Assembly: GCA_009783265.1 (NCBI GenBank)
Contig: WRHM01000009.1
Coordinates: forward strand, 93,339 to 130,833
Source: Oscillospiraceae bacterium
GTDB taxonomy: Bacteria; Bacillota; Clostridia; Oscillospirales; WRJC01
Direction of reading: 5' to 3'
Length of the DNA: 37,495 nt
The notes under the pieces were generated by a model. That model ran no database searches. It saw nothing but the letters and a program-made list of their open reading frames with translations, and was not told the DNA's origin. The position numbers were made by a program, and so were the translations under genes. Positions 7,952-16,149 of the stretch are shown here, piece by piece; the first letter of the stretch is position 1; each line of letters begins with the position of its first letter.

Positions 7952-9067
7952 TTACCAATCTTGCACAGTCCCGTCTTCGCGCCGCCAGTGAGGATGTTCG
8001 TAAGTAGAGTAGGGCATGCACTTGCTCTCGTCAAGCGTTATTCCGAGACCCGGTGAATTACCGAGCGTAAAAAATCCGTCTTTATATTCTGCGTCAATAG
8101 TCAAATGCGGGCCTACATCGCCGTATAAGCCGCTTTCCTGCATGAAAAAATTGGGCGTCGCGATATCCAAATGAAAAGCCGCCATCATTCCGACTGCGCT
8201 GGGCAATCCGTGAGGTACCATTTCGATATAGTGCGTCTCGCCGTATGCGGCGATTTTACGCATCGACGTTATTCCGCCGCAGTTGCATATATCAGTACGC
8301 AGATAATCTATCAAATCTTCTTCGATAAGCGTTTTGTAATCCCATACACCGCCGAATTTTTCCCCTGTGGCAAGCGGCACGTTTGTGTGCGAGCGCAGCA
8401 CCCTGAAACTTTCGGAGCTGTCAGAGCGAATCGGGTCCTCCACAAACACAGGCTTATATTCTGCTATCGCATTGGCTAATTCTATGGCGCGAACGGGAGT
8501 AAACCGGGTGTGGCACTCAAATATAATATCAATATCGTCGCCGACTGATTCACGTAATGCTTTCATGAATTTTACGCTTTTATTTATTTGTTTTCCCGGC
8601 TCATAAAAATTATCTTCTCTTACGTCGTGCGGGCAAATTCGAAGAACGGTCAATCCGCGGTTTATCGCTTTTTCGGCGTTCCTGCATAAATCATCCGGAG
8701 TATTCCCGCCACAGTGACTGTAAACGCGTATTTTATCCCTGCACTTTCCGCCAAGTAAATTATATACGGGCGTATTCAACGCTTTGCCTTTAATATCCCA
8801 TAAAGCCGCGTCAACAGCCGAGAGAGCCGACATAAGCACCGGGCCTCCCCTCCAGAAAGTTCCCCTGAATATATCCTGCCATATATGCTCGATATTAAAC
8901 GGGTCCTGTCCAACTATAACCGGCTCGATCGCTTCGATTACGGCGGCAACCGCCGCTTCGCGCGAATTTAAAGTCCCCTCGCCTACGCCGTGTATATTCT
9001 CGTCGGTTTCGATTTTGGCATATATATTATGCCCCGAAAAAATACGCCTGACTTGTGTGATTTTCAT
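7952..9067 (-). CDS. Enolase-superfamily (MR/MLE) acid-sugar dehydratase, GalD-like
   Basis: 371 aa. N-terminal capping domain and a C-terminal barrel of the mandelate racemase/muconate lactonizing family. The metal-ligand positions are E184, E210 (VFVEDP) and E236 (TGEKFGG), each 26 apart, with H186 in FECH and H286 in MVPHGLP. This spacing is one residue offset from E. coli D-galactonate dehydratase (D183, H185, E209, E235, H285, recalled numbering). A dehydratase of an aldonic or uronic acid is therefore likely. The usual first-ligand Asp is Glu here. The start overlaps the SDR stop as ATGA, with GGGAGG just upstream. The exact substrate (galactonate, gluconate, mannonate or other) cannot be fixed. 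Confidence 0.88.
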   Translation of the reverse strand: MKITQVRRIFSGHNIYAKIETDENIHGVGEGTLNSREAAVAAVIEAIEPVIVGQDPFNIEHIWQDIFRGTFWRGGPVLMSALSAVDAALWDIKGKALNTPVYNLLGGKCRDKIRVYSHCGGNTPDDLCRNAEKAINRGLTVLRICPHDVREDNFYEPGKQINKSVKFMKALRESVGDDIDIIFECHTRFTPVRAIELANAIAEYKPVFVEDPIRSDSSESFRVLRSHTNVPLATGEKFGGVWDYKTLIEEDLIDYLRTDICNCGGITSMRKIAAYGETHYIEMVPHGLPSAVGMMAAFHLDIATPNFFMQESGLYGDVGPHLTIDAEYKDGFFTLGNSPGLGITLDESKCMPYSTYEHPHWRREDGTVQDW

Positions 9068-9906
9068 TTTTCAATATCCTCCCTTTTTTTTATTAAAATA
9101 GATTTAATTCTGTCCGGTAAAGAATCAGGTATCCAGTCCGGCGGCAGATCCATCATTACCGGCAGTTTTGCCCCGCCGTCGGCTATTATTTCCTCGCCTG
9201 TGATATATACCGCGTCGTCTGAAGCCAGAAAGACAATAATCCCCGCAACCTGTTCGGGTACGGCATAGCTTCCCAACGGTATGACAGTCTCGTATTTTTT
9301 TGCGTATTTGCTTTTAGGATTATTTTTTAATCCGTGAACATCTACCAGTCCCGGCGAAAGGCAGTTTACACGGATATTATGCGCGCTCAGTTCCATAGCC
9401 ATGTGTTTTGTAAGTTTAATTACGGCGGCTTTGATACTGCCGTAAACCGAGTGGTGGTTAAAATTTGCCGTACCCTGATTTGAAGCTATATTAATAATAC
9501 ACCCCTCGCAGTTTTGTTTAATCATATATTTCGCCGCCCTCTGCCCCATGAAAAATACTCCCCGCAGGTCTGTATTTACTACTGTGTCGAATAATTCCGG
9601 CGTTGCTTTCAAAAAAGAGCTGCCCATAGTGACCCCCGCGTTATTAACGAGCAAATCCAAATATTGATAACGCTTCTCATATTCGTCAAAAGCCGCGTTT
9701 ACCTGAGCAAGATCGGACATATCTGCGCGAAAAATCTCGGTTTCTGAACCCATGGCTTTAAGATTTTTTTGAACTTCCAGAGCCCCTTCTGCCGAATTGC
9801 GGTATGTTATGGCGACGTTATAGCCTTCTTTGCCCAGTCTCAGCGCGATTCCCCGTCCTATGCCGCGTCCCCCGCCGGTCACAAGCGCGTATTTTTTTCT
9901 TTCCAT
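9064..9906 (-). CDS. SDR-family NAD(P)-dependent oxidoreductase
   Basis: 280 aa classical short-chain dehydrogenase. The dinucleotide site is TGGGRGIG at 10-17, the NNAG motif is at 88-91, and the catalytic S142, Y155 and K159 are all in place. The AGGAGGG ribosome site lies 17 bases from the ATG, longer than usual, with only AT-rich bases between. It is the first gene after a near-consensus minus-strand promoter (9973-10001) and is translationally coupled to the dehydratase. Oxidation of a sugar or reduction of a keto-acid in the same pathway is likely; the family name alone does not give the substrate. Confidence 0.9.
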   Translation of the reverse strand: MERKKYALVTGGGRGIGRGIALRLGKEGYNVAITYRNSAEGALEVQKNLKAMGSETEIFRADMSDLAQVNAAFDEYEKRYQYLDLLVNNAGVTMGSSFLKATPELFDTVVNTDLRGVFFMGQRAAKYMIKQNCEGCIINIASNQGTANFNHHSVYGSIKAAVIKLTKHMAMELSAHNIRVNCLSPGLVDVHGLKNNPKSKYAKKYETVIPLGSYAVPEQVAGIIVFLASDDAVYITGEEIIADGGAKLPVMMDLPPDWIPDSLPDRIKSILIKKREDIEK

Positions 9907-9972
9907 ATATATTATATTTATCTCCCTCCTGAATTATTTAATCAGCTAATTACTGCCGTATAAATTATTTAT

Positions 9973-10001
9973 ATTATAAAATACAAATCAATATAAGTCA
10001 A
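9973..10001 (-). promoter_or_regulatory. Sigma-A-type promoter for the SDR-dehydratase operon
   Basis: Read on the minus strand: TTGACT (9996-10001), a 17-base spacer, then a perfect TATAAT (9973-9978), 67 bases upstream of the SDR start. Only one base departs from consensus. Confidence 0.8.
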
Positions 10002-10077
10002 ATATTGTTTATTAATTTTATATGATATTTTTCTTAAAAATTAAAATTTGGCAAAACAAAAAATTTATAAAATATGC

Positions 10078-10105
10078 TTGTATTTTTTCGAAAATATGAT
10101 AATAT
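10078..10105 (+). promoter_or_regulatory. Candidate promoter for the nucleotidyltransferase gene
   Basis: TTGTAT (10078-10083), a 16-base spacer and TAATAT (10100-10105). It sits at the left edge of the MITE-like repeat, which would then be part of the leader of the gene at 10251. Confidence 0.45.
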
Positions 10106-10229
10106 ATAAAACATAAAATAAGAAAATTGAAAATAGTGAAAAACCGTAGGGGCGCGCATTGCGCGTCCTCGGAATGCCCGATGGGCATTCCCTACACATT
10201 ATTCACCATTTTTAGGTTGTTTCACTATA
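10105..10229. repeat. MITE-like repeat with hairpin core, copy A
   Basis: The right end, read on the minus strand, is TATAGTGAAACAACCT followed by AAAAATGGTGAA. It matches the left end of the element at 12173 (TATAGTGAAACAACTT, then GAAAATTGTGAA). The left end is more degenerate but keeps TGAAAATAGTGAAAA, as does the inward side of the other element's right end. The core has GTAGGGG...CCCTAC edges and a perfect 9-bp hairpin (10171-10179 with 10183-10191, loop GAT). No protein is encoded. It lies directly before the ribosome site of the nucleotidyltransferase gene. The left boundary is approximate. Confidence 0.65.
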
Positions 10230-10250
10230 AAAATCAAGGAGAAACCAGTT

Positions 10251-11030
10251 ATGTTAGGAGAGCTGATAGACTATTGCGTGCCTATGATAAGAGAATTCGC
10301 GGAGGGGAAATATTCGATAACTATAGGCGGTTCAAGGGGGAAAAAATTGAGCGACGGCAATTCAGACGTGGATTTTCGTCTGTATGCCGAAGATTTTATA
10401 AAAGGCGAACGGTGGGACAGGAATTATATAACATATACAAAAGATTTGCAATATTGGGAAAATCGCGGCCTGAAAATAGATGGCGTATGGATGCGGCGCA
10501 TATCTGAAATAGACGAAAAATTAAATAAATGGCTTTCGGGAAGCCCCGAGCCGGAAATGTTGGAGTGGACAATATGGGGATATTATCTTCCGACTGATAT
10601 ATATAACCAGGAAATAATAGAAGATCCGTATAATATAGCCGCAGACTGGAAAAAACGTATGGAACCGTATCCGGAAGCTATGAAAACCGCCGTGATAAAT
10701 AAACATATTAACAGGCTGAAATACTGGAAAACTGATTATCACTATAGAAATAAAGCCGCCAGAAAAGATATAGTGTTTCTCGCTTCGCTCAGCGCAAACA
10801 TCGTACATGATATAATGCAGGTGCTTTGCGCCGCAAATAATATATATTTTCCGGGCGACGGGCATAATCTGAGCATTTCAAAATATTTTTTTCTGAAACC
10901 GGACGGTTTAGAAGAGAGAATCGAATTTATTTTATATCCGGAGCCCGCCGGTAACTATGACAAATTTGAAAGGCAGTATAATGCAATTACAGGGTTAATA
11001 AACGAAGTTGAAAATATAATTAAAGCTTGA
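10251..11030 (+). CDS. Nucleotidyltransferase-domain protein (Pol beta superfamily)
   Basis: 259 aa, start after AAGGAG. The N-terminal nucleotidyltransferase signature is GGSRG at 26-30 followed by SDVDFR, with the metal-binding pair D39 and D41. The remainder (about 90-259) is a mostly helical domain of unknown function, similar in layout to DUF4037-type stand-alone transferases. Chromosomal proteins of this type nucleotidylate small molecules or remain uncharacterised. The Gfo/Idh/MocA gene follows 35 bases later. The leader contains a MITE-like repeat, so expression could depend on it. Confidence 0.8.
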   Translation: MLGELIDYCVPMIREFAEGKYSITIGGSRGKKLSDGNSDVDFRLYAEDFIKGERWDRNYITYTKDLQYWENRGLKIDGVWMRRISEIDEKLNKWLSGSPEPEMLEWTIWGYYLPTDIYNQEIIEDPYNIAADWKKRMEPYPEAMKTAVINKHINRLKYWKTDYHYRNKAARKDIVFLASLSANIVHDIMQVLCAANNIYFPGDGHNLSISKYFFLKPDGLEERIEFILYPEPAGNYDKFERQYNAITGLINEVENIIKA

Positions 11031-11065
11031 TTTTTAATATTTAATAAATTTTGGAGGTTAATATA

Positions 11066-12169
11066 ATGAAAAAATTAAAAGTAGCGATTTTAGGGCAGGG
11101 GCGCAGCGGCAGGGATATTCATGGCGTAAATTTACAGCATTTAAAAGATAAATATCAGATCACAGCTATTGTGGAGCCGCTTGAAAAGAGACGCGAACGC
11201 GCGAAAAAAGAACATGACTGCGCTGTTTATACATATTATCGGGAACTTTTCGGTCAATCAAATGAAATCGACCTGATAATAAACGCGACTCCCAGCCATC
11301 TTCATGCCCCGGTCACGCTTGATCTGTTAAAAAACGGATTTAATGTTTTATGCGAAAAGCCTTTTGCGAAAACGGCAGAAGAAATCGATGTGATGATAGC
11401 CGCGGCGAAAAAAAATAATAAATTGCTCGCGGTTTTTCAGCAATCACGGTTCGGCGAAGCTTACAGGGAAATCAAACGTATAATAAATTCCGGCATATTG
11501 GGGCGTATCATACAAATAAGCATGTGTTATAACGGATTTGCGAGAAGATGGGACTGGCAGACTTTGCAGGAATACAATGCCGGGAGTTTATATAATACCG
11601 GTCCGCACCCGGTTGACCAGCTATTGCAGTTGCTTGATTATGACGGAATGCCCGAAGTAAAATGCTATATGAACAGGGTAAATACTTTCGGCGACGCTGA
11701 AGATTATGTCAAGCTTATCATGACCGCTCCGGATAAGCCTGTTATTGACCTTGAAATTTCATCTTGTAATCCCTATCCGAAATTCCAGTATTCTGTTCAG
11801 GCTGAATATGGCGGCCTGTGCGGCGATAACTCGCACTTGGACTATAAATATTATGTGCGCGAAACCGCTCCCGAACAGCATTTGACGAGAACACCGATTG
11901 AAAACCCCGACGGGACACCCGCATACTGCAATGAAAAACTCGAATGGGTTGAAAAATCATGGGATATAAGCGATGTCGCGCCGCGTTCCGAAGCGTCGTA
12001 TGTTCCCGGCGCGCCTCCTCAGGAGCCTGCCATAGCGTTTTATGAAATGCTATATAATCATATAGTAAACAATGCCCCGTTAGAAGTCACTCCTCAGCAG
12101 GTACGGCAGCAAATCGCGGTAATGGAAGAATGTCACAGGCAAAATCCGATGAGCAGAATAAAATCATAA
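11066..12169 (+). CDS. Gfo/Idh/MocA-family oxidoreductase
   Basis: 367 aa from the ATG at 11066, which follows TTGGAGG with good spacing; an upstream in-frame start at 11051 lies on the ribosome site itself and is rejected. The N-terminal Rossmann fold has AILGQGRSG (residues 7-15) and ATPSHLH. The family EKP motif is at 97-99 (LCEKPFAKT), followed by the substrate domain with NTGPHPVDQLL. These enzymes oxidise or reduce sugars and cyclitols with NAD(P). The substrate is unknown. It forms a two-gene unit with the nucleotidyltransferase and is followed by a repeat and a strong terminator. Confidence 0.9.
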   Translation: MKKLKVAILGQGRSGRDIHGVNLQHLKDKYQITAIVEPLEKRRERAKKEHDCAVYTYYRELFGQSNEIDLIINATPSHLHAPVTLDLLKNGFNVLCEKPFAKTAEEIDVMIAAAKKNNKLLAVFQQSRFGEAYREIKRIINSGILGRIIQISMCYNGFARRWDWQTLQEYNAGSLYNTGPHPVDQLLQLLDYDGMPEVKCYMNRVNTFGDAEDYVKLIMTAPDKPVIDLEISSCNPYPKFQYSVQAEYGGLCGDNSHLDYKYYVRETAPEQHLTRTPIENPDGTPAYCNEKLEWVEKSWDISDVAPRSEASYVPGAPPQEPAIAFYEMLYNHIVNNAPLEVTPQQVRQQIAVMEECHRQNPMSRIKS

Positions 12170-12172
12170 CGA

Positions 12173-12342
12173 TATAGTGAAACAACTTGAAAATTGTGAA
12201 ATGCAATCCTCAGTCAGCTTCGCTGACAGCTCCTTTCAAAAGGAGCCTTTGGAGCTAATTTCAGCCCCCTTTTGAAAAGGGGGACAGCGGCGATAGCCGC
12301 AGGGGGATTTTATTTTCACTATTCTTGATTTGTTTGACTATA
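12173..12342. repeat. MITE-like repeat with ~30-bp imperfect terminal inverted repeats, copy B
   Basis: The left end TATAGTGAAACAACTT is mirrored by the right end, which on the minus strand reads TATAGTCAAACAAATC. The match continues inward (GAAAATTGTGAAA against AAGAATAGTGAAA). Inside are at least four hairpins: GTCAGC/GCTGAC, GCTCCTTT/AAAGGAGC, CCCCCTTTT/AAAAGGGGG and GCGGC/GCCGC. There is no coding capacity. TA flanks both ends, which may be a target duplication. It shares termini with the repeat at 10105-10229. Confidence 0.8.
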
Positions 12343-12360
12343 ATTTGATAAAACCATAAG

Positions 12361-12389
12361 AAGTCTGAGATAAAATTTATCTCAGACTT
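12361..12389. terminator. Strong terminator between oxidoreductase and lipoprotein genes
   Basis: AAGTCTGAGATAAA (12361-12374) and its exact complement (12376-12389) form a 14-bp stem. On the plus strand it is followed by TTTATATTTTTTATTTTT, ideal for ending the oxidoreductase transcript. It can also serve the convergent lipoprotein gene. Confidence 0.9.
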
Positions 12390-12410
12390 TTATATTTTTT
12401 ATTTTTATTT

Positions 12411-13940
12411 TTATTCAATATCGTAATTTGTTATAAATTTATCCAATGCTTTTTCATTCGCGCCCAGATTTTTTTCAAACTGTGATATAAAATCTGATTT
12501 TTTCGAGCTTATCAGATTATATAATATAGTCGGGAATGTGCCGATATTATATATATTGCCAATATCATAAACTTTGCTGTCGAAAATAATATCAAGCATG
12601 CCTTCGGATTCATCGTCCCTTAAAATTTTTGACGTAAGGCATAAATCATAAAATGCAGGCATTAAAGTCGTGCTTGATTCATACGCGAGAGCTTCGGTTA
12701 TAAGCCCCGAAAAATCATGATCGGCGTTATCGGGAATTGCTATAAAAAGCCCATCGCCCTTGACATTAGAATAGTAATTTTCCTGTTGCTCGTCGTATTT
12801 GGCATAAGGAAGAATGCCGAAGTCCGTAGGCATGGCGCGCAAATCCCGGACAATCGGCTCAAATACGCTCGTGCGCATCAGAAACCTGTTTTCCTGAAAA
12901 AACTCACTCGCCTTATACCATATATTGCCGGAATCTTTTATAGTATCAGCATGAAACATAGTCACCCCGTCCGTGCATAAATCCAAAACTTTCTGGATTA
13001 CTTCTATTCCGCGGGGAGTATTCATAGTGATTTCGGGGAATCCGTTGCCATCGAGTTTTACGGTTCTCTCACCTGCGGCTATAAACATGTGCAGGCCGTT
13101 TTCCCATTCGGACATAAGCCCCCACTGATCGTTTTGATCCATTATACCGTCGCCGTTTAAATCCGCGTTCACACCTTTTGTGATTTCGACTAATTTGTCT
13201 ATTGTCCAAACTCCGTCATATACGTATTGATACGGATATTCCAAGCCTACAGTTTTGAACATATCTTTGTTGAAATACATTACGGCAAGCCTGAGCTTAT
13301 CTTTTAAAACTATATCGCCGGCCTGAAAAAATAATTTGCCTTTTATAGACAAGTCTCTTTTGAGGGCCTGATCCCACCACGGCTTATCTAAATCGTCTTT
13401 TATGTACGGCACGTTATATAAATCCGCAAGAATACTCTGGCTTGCCAGATTTCTTATATTAAACAATGTATCTACGATCAAATCAAAATTATTATCTCCC
13501 GCAAGTATGCTCTTTCTTGCAGTCTCTGCCGGATTGGCTGATTTTACCGTTTTCATGTTTATATTAAATTTTTCCTCGACATGCAGCTTACGCGTATATA
13601 ACGCATCGTTGATAGGCTCGCCGTTCTGTTCGTCTGCGTCAAAATGCTCGTAAAATCTTATTGCTTCGGTCACTTCGACTGTGATGACGTTAAAGTCCCT
13701 GCCATTAAAATCAATCTCCGGAAGATTTATCGGCTCCCTCACCCATTTGCTTAATTTATCCTGCTGCTCTGAAATTGCAGTATCGGGATTATTAGCTTCG
13801 GCGGCGTTACCGCCGGATTCCGTGTTATTTTCGCCGTTATTTACATTTGCCGGATTGCTTTCTTCTTTCGCGCACGAAAACATAAAAATCAACGCGCATG
13901 TAATTAAAATAACGCATATAATATTTTTAAATTTTAACAT
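12411..13940 (-). CDS. Extracellular solute-binding-like lipoprotein
   Basis: 509 aa from the ATG at 13940. An in-frame ATG 12 bases earlier contains the GAGG ribosome site of this one, so the later start is preferred. A lipoprotein signal peptide ends in FMFSC with the lipidated Cys at 23, followed by a low-complexity N/E-rich linker (about 25-65). The body resembles family-1 type ABC solute-binding proteins of Clostridia (FNGRDFNVITVE, NDALYTRKLHVEEKFNI, GVWTIDKLVEITKGV). It is a paralogue of the lipoprotein at 20788 (shared NDA-Y-R-L-VEE-FN block). No permease or ATPase gene is nearby. It could bind an oligosaccharide for a transporter encoded elsewhere. Confidence 0.82.
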   Translation of the reverse strand: MLKFKNIICVILITCALIFMFSCAKEESNPANVNNGENNTESGGNAAEANNPDTAISEQQDKLSKWVREPINLPEIDFNGRDFNVITVEVTEAIRFYEHFDADEQNGEPINDALYTRKLHVEEKFNINMKTVKSANPAETARKSILAGDNNFDLIVDTLFNIRNLASQSILADLYNVPYIKDDLDKPWWDQALKRDLSIKGKLFFQAGDIVLKDKLRLAVMYFNKDMFKTVGLEYPYQYVYDGVWTIDKLVEITKGVNADLNGDGIMDQNDQWGLMSEWENGLHMFIAAGERTVKLDGNGFPEITMNTPRGIEVIQKVLDLCTDGVTMFHADTIKDSGNIWYKASEFFQENRFLMRTSVFEPIVRDLRAMPTDFGILPYAKYDEQQENYYSNVKGDGLFIAIPDNADHDFSGLITEALAYESSTTLMPAFYDLCLTSKILRDDESEGMLDIIFDSKVYDIGNIYNIGTFPTILYNLISSKKSDFISQFEKNLGANEKALDKFITNYDIE

Positions 13941-13978
13941 ATATAACCTCATTTAATAATATTTTTAATTTTATATAC

Positions 13979-14007
13979 AGTATAACATATCTTATTATTT
14001 TTTGCAA
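13979..14007 (-). promoter_or_regulatory. Promoter for the solute-binding lipoprotein gene
   Basis: On the minus strand: TTGCAA (14002-14007), 17-base spacer, TATACT (13979-13984), 38 bases upstream of the chosen start codon. Confidence 0.65.
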
Positions 14008-14055
14008 ATATAAATTGCGAAATTAAAAAAGTATATATTATTTTATGATTTTCAC

Positions 14056-14084
14056 TTGACAAAATATAAACAATATGATATTAT
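14056..14084 (+). promoter_or_regulatory. Promoter for the DUF2087 regulator/APH genes
   Basis: TTGACA (14056-14061), 17-base spacer, TATTAT (14079-14084), about 36 bases before the start codon. It is divergent from the lipoprotein promoter in the same 180-base spacer. Confidence 0.8.
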
Positions 14085-14120
14085 ATTTATAAAATAACTG
14101 TCAATCAAGGAGATTTGTTT

Positions 14121-14900
14121 ATGAAAAATAAAATTCAAAACGCAACAATAGATGAATTAATAGAAGGATTTATCCACACGGAAACATTTATTGATAAAAC
14201 CAAAGGATATACTTGTCTATTCTGTCATACCGGATTCGGCGAAGATGATATATACCCGTTCAAGAAACTTTTGGTAAACGGAAAAAGAGCTATGAAACTG
14301 CACATATATCATGAACACGGCGGAGTCTTTAATAATCTGCTCGCTCTGGACAAAAATCAGACGGGACTGACTGATACACAGAAAGAATTTCTGTCAAATT
14401 ATTATAACGGGATGAATTATGATGAAGAAGTGACTGATAAAGAAATCGCGGAAAAAATGAATATATCCCCTTCAACAGTACGTTTTCAGCGTTACAGCTT
14501 CCGGGAAAAAGCAAAACAGGCGAAAATAATACTTGCGCTGGCTGAATTACTGGAAGAAATGGAAGCAAAACACAAAGTATGGAAAGAAAAAGCGGGAAAA
14601 TCTGCTAAATTTGTCGATGAAAATGAAAAAATGCTCGAGACTCTTTTTGAGTCTATGTCGCCGCTTGTCCTGAAAACTTTTGATTTCAAAAAGAAAAAGG
14701 AAGAGAAAAGGCTTTTGATACTAAAAACTATCACGCAGCAATTTGAAAAAGGTAAAAAATACACAAATAAAGAAGTTGACGCTATATTAAAAGAAATTTA
14801 TCAGGATTACGTGACGATACGGCGCAGTTTAATAGATTACGGTTTCATGGAAAGAACCAGCGACAATAGAGAATATTGGGTGAAAGAGGAAGTAAAATAA
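14121..14900 (+). CDS. DUF2087 transcriptional regulator with N-terminal zinc-finger-like region
   Basis: 259 aa, starting at ATG 14121 after AAGGAG. Three parts are visible. Residues 30-66 contain a zinc-finger-like CLFC pair (C32, C35) and H61, H64, H66. Residues about 80-125 have a sigma-region-4/LuxR-like helix-turn-helix (DKEIAEKMNISPSTVRFQ). Residues about 190-257 are a DUF2087 domain (FEKGKKYTNKEVDAILKEIY, RRSLIDYGFMER, YWV). DUF2087 proteins of this layout are predicted regulators. The stop overlaps the next start (TAATG), so it is co-translated with the APH-like kinase and may regulate it. Confidence 0.85.
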   Translation: MKNKIQNATIDELIEGFIHTETFIDKTKGYTCLFCHTGFGEDDIYPFKKLLVNGKRAMKLHIYHEHGGVFNNLLALDKNQTGLTDTQKEFLSNYYNGMNYDEEVTDKEIAEKMNISPSTVRFQRYSFREKAKQAKIILALAELLEEMEAKHKVWKEKAGKSAKFVDENEKMLETLFESMSPLVLKTFDFKKKKEEKRLLILKTITQQFEKGKKYTNKEVDAILKEIYQDYVTIRRSLIDYGFMERTSDNREYWVKEEVK

Positions 14901-15766
14901 TGTTTTTATTACCAGACACAACTATTGAAATGCCGCACGAACTCTCGCGGATGCTGAAAGGTTATTCATGTGTGCAAAATTATGAGGGTTGTTCTCAAGC
15001 AGTTGTATTTCAATGTAAAAAAGACGAAGAAGAATTTTATTTAAAGATTGAGCAATCAGATAGCGACATTAACCGCGAATATAGTGTCTTGAAATGGTTA
15101 AATGGCAAATTATCCGTACCGGAAGTAAAGTATTTTGATGAATATAACGGATTGTCTTTTATGCTGACGACTGCTATGAAAGGTCAAAAAGCGGGTATTC
15201 ATGACGAAGTTTGCGAGCCGTATGAAAACACTATAAAATTATTAGCGGACGGATTATTAATGGTTCAAAGAGTTGACATCACCGATTGTCCATTTGTATT
15301 CAATCAAGAAGATTATGATGTTAAATTTCAAAATGTCCTCGATAATATTGAAATTAAATTCGTAAAAAAATTTGTTAACGAAATTACTCATAAATACGCA
15401 GAAATGGAGCGAATCGGGCAATTCCGGTTCGGCAAGCAAACCGACCGCCCTTTTGAAACGCCAACGGAAATGTATAATTGGTTGATTAAAAACAAGCCAT
15501 CGCCACAGGAAGAACGCTGTTTTACTCACGGCGATTATGGATTGACCAATACTTTTATTGATAATAACAAAGTAACAGGATTTATTGATATGGGCGGAGG
15601 AGGCATTAATTACAAATGGCATGATATTGCCGTGTGTGTCCGGTCTATCGGCTACCATTCGAAAAATGTCGGTGAAAAGCATACATATTTAGATTTGTTT
15701 TTTGAACGGCTGTCTGTTACGCCTGACTGGGATAAAATTAACTACCATATTTGGTTTGGTTTTTAG
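14900..15766 (+). CDS. APH(3')-like aminoglycoside phosphotransferase family protein
   Basis: 288 aa from the ATG at 14900 (start overlaps the upstream stop; GAGGAAG precedes it). The kinase fold follows APH(3') closely: K49 in FYLKI, E60 in NREY, the catalytic loop H210-G-D212 ending at N217 (THGDYGLTN), the metal-binding D230 in GFIDMG, and the family segment DIAVCVRSI. All catalytic residues are present. The last residues (HIWFGF) differ from the usual Y-I-L-L-D-E-L/F-F end, so the C-terminus is altered or slightly shortened. It may confer aminoglycoside resistance or act on another substrate; sequence cannot decide. Coupled to a DUF2087 regulator. Confidence 0.85.
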   Translation: MFLLPDTTIEMPHELSRMLKGYSCVQNYEGCSQAVVFQCKKDEEEFYLKIEQSDSDINREYSVLKWLNGKLSVPEVKYFDEYNGLSFMLTTAMKGQKAGIHDEVCEPYENTIKLLADGLLMVQRVDITDCPFVFNQEDYDVKFQNVLDNIEIKFVKKFVNEITHKYAEMERIGQFRFGKQTDRPFETPTEMYNWLIKNKPSPQEERCFTHGDYGLTNTFIDNNKVTGFIDMGGGGINYKWHDIAVCVRSIGYHSKNVGEKHTYLDLFFERLSVTPDWDKINYHIWFGF

Positions 15767-15795
15767 TAATGATTAAATAAGTCAAAAATAAATTC

Positions 15796-15832
15796 AAATT
15801 GTGTTGACAAATATACAAAATTGTGTTACACT
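15796..15832 (+). promoter_or_regulatory. Promoter and candidate operator of the RelB/YoeB operon
   Basis: TTGACA (15804-15809), 17-base spacer, TACACT (15827-15832). The decamer AAATTGTGTT occurs at 15796-15805 and again at 15818-15827, 22 bases (two helical turns) apart, overlapping the -35 and -10 boxes. This is the arrangement expected for autorepression by a RelB-type ribbon-helix-helix protein. Confidence 0.8.
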
Positions 15833-15864
15833 GTGGTCAGAACAGATAAAGGAGAGATTAATAT

Positions 15865-16149
15865 ATGGCACAATCAACACTCAGCATACGTATAGATGAA
15901 AATTTAAAAAAAGATTTTGATATAATGTGTAATAATTTCGGTATGAATATCAGCACAGCAATTACTATATTCGCGAAAAAAGTAGTTACTGAAAGAAAAA
16001 TACCTTTTGAAATAACCTCTAATGATGATTATGGTTTTTACAATGAAAAAAATCAAATATATTTACAAAAATCCATTGCGGAATTGGAACGCGGAGAATA
16101 TATAGTAAAAACTATCGAAGAATTAGAGGAAATAACAGCTAATGAGTAG
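15865..16149 (+). CDS. RelB/DinJ-family antitoxin
   Basis: 94 aa, ribosome site AAAGGAGAG. The N-terminal ribbon-helix-helix is typical of RelB/DinJ antitoxins (STLSIRIDENLKKDFDIM, then FGMNISTAITIFAKKVV, then KIPFEI). The C-terminal half is the acidic toxin-binding tail. It overlaps the YoeB toxin gene by 8 bases, which fits a type II toxin-antitoxin operon. Direct repeats over its promoter suggest autorepression. Confidence 0.93.
   Translation: MAQSTLSIRIDENLKKDFDIMCNNFGMNISTAITIFAKKVVTERKIPFEITSNDDYGFYNEKNQIYLQKSIAELERGEYIVKTIEELEEITANE

Noticed and set aside
10127..10507. Open frame starting in the MITE-like repeat
   Set aside because: It overlaps the real nucleotidyltransferase gene in another frame, and its start lies in repeat sequence with no ribosome site.
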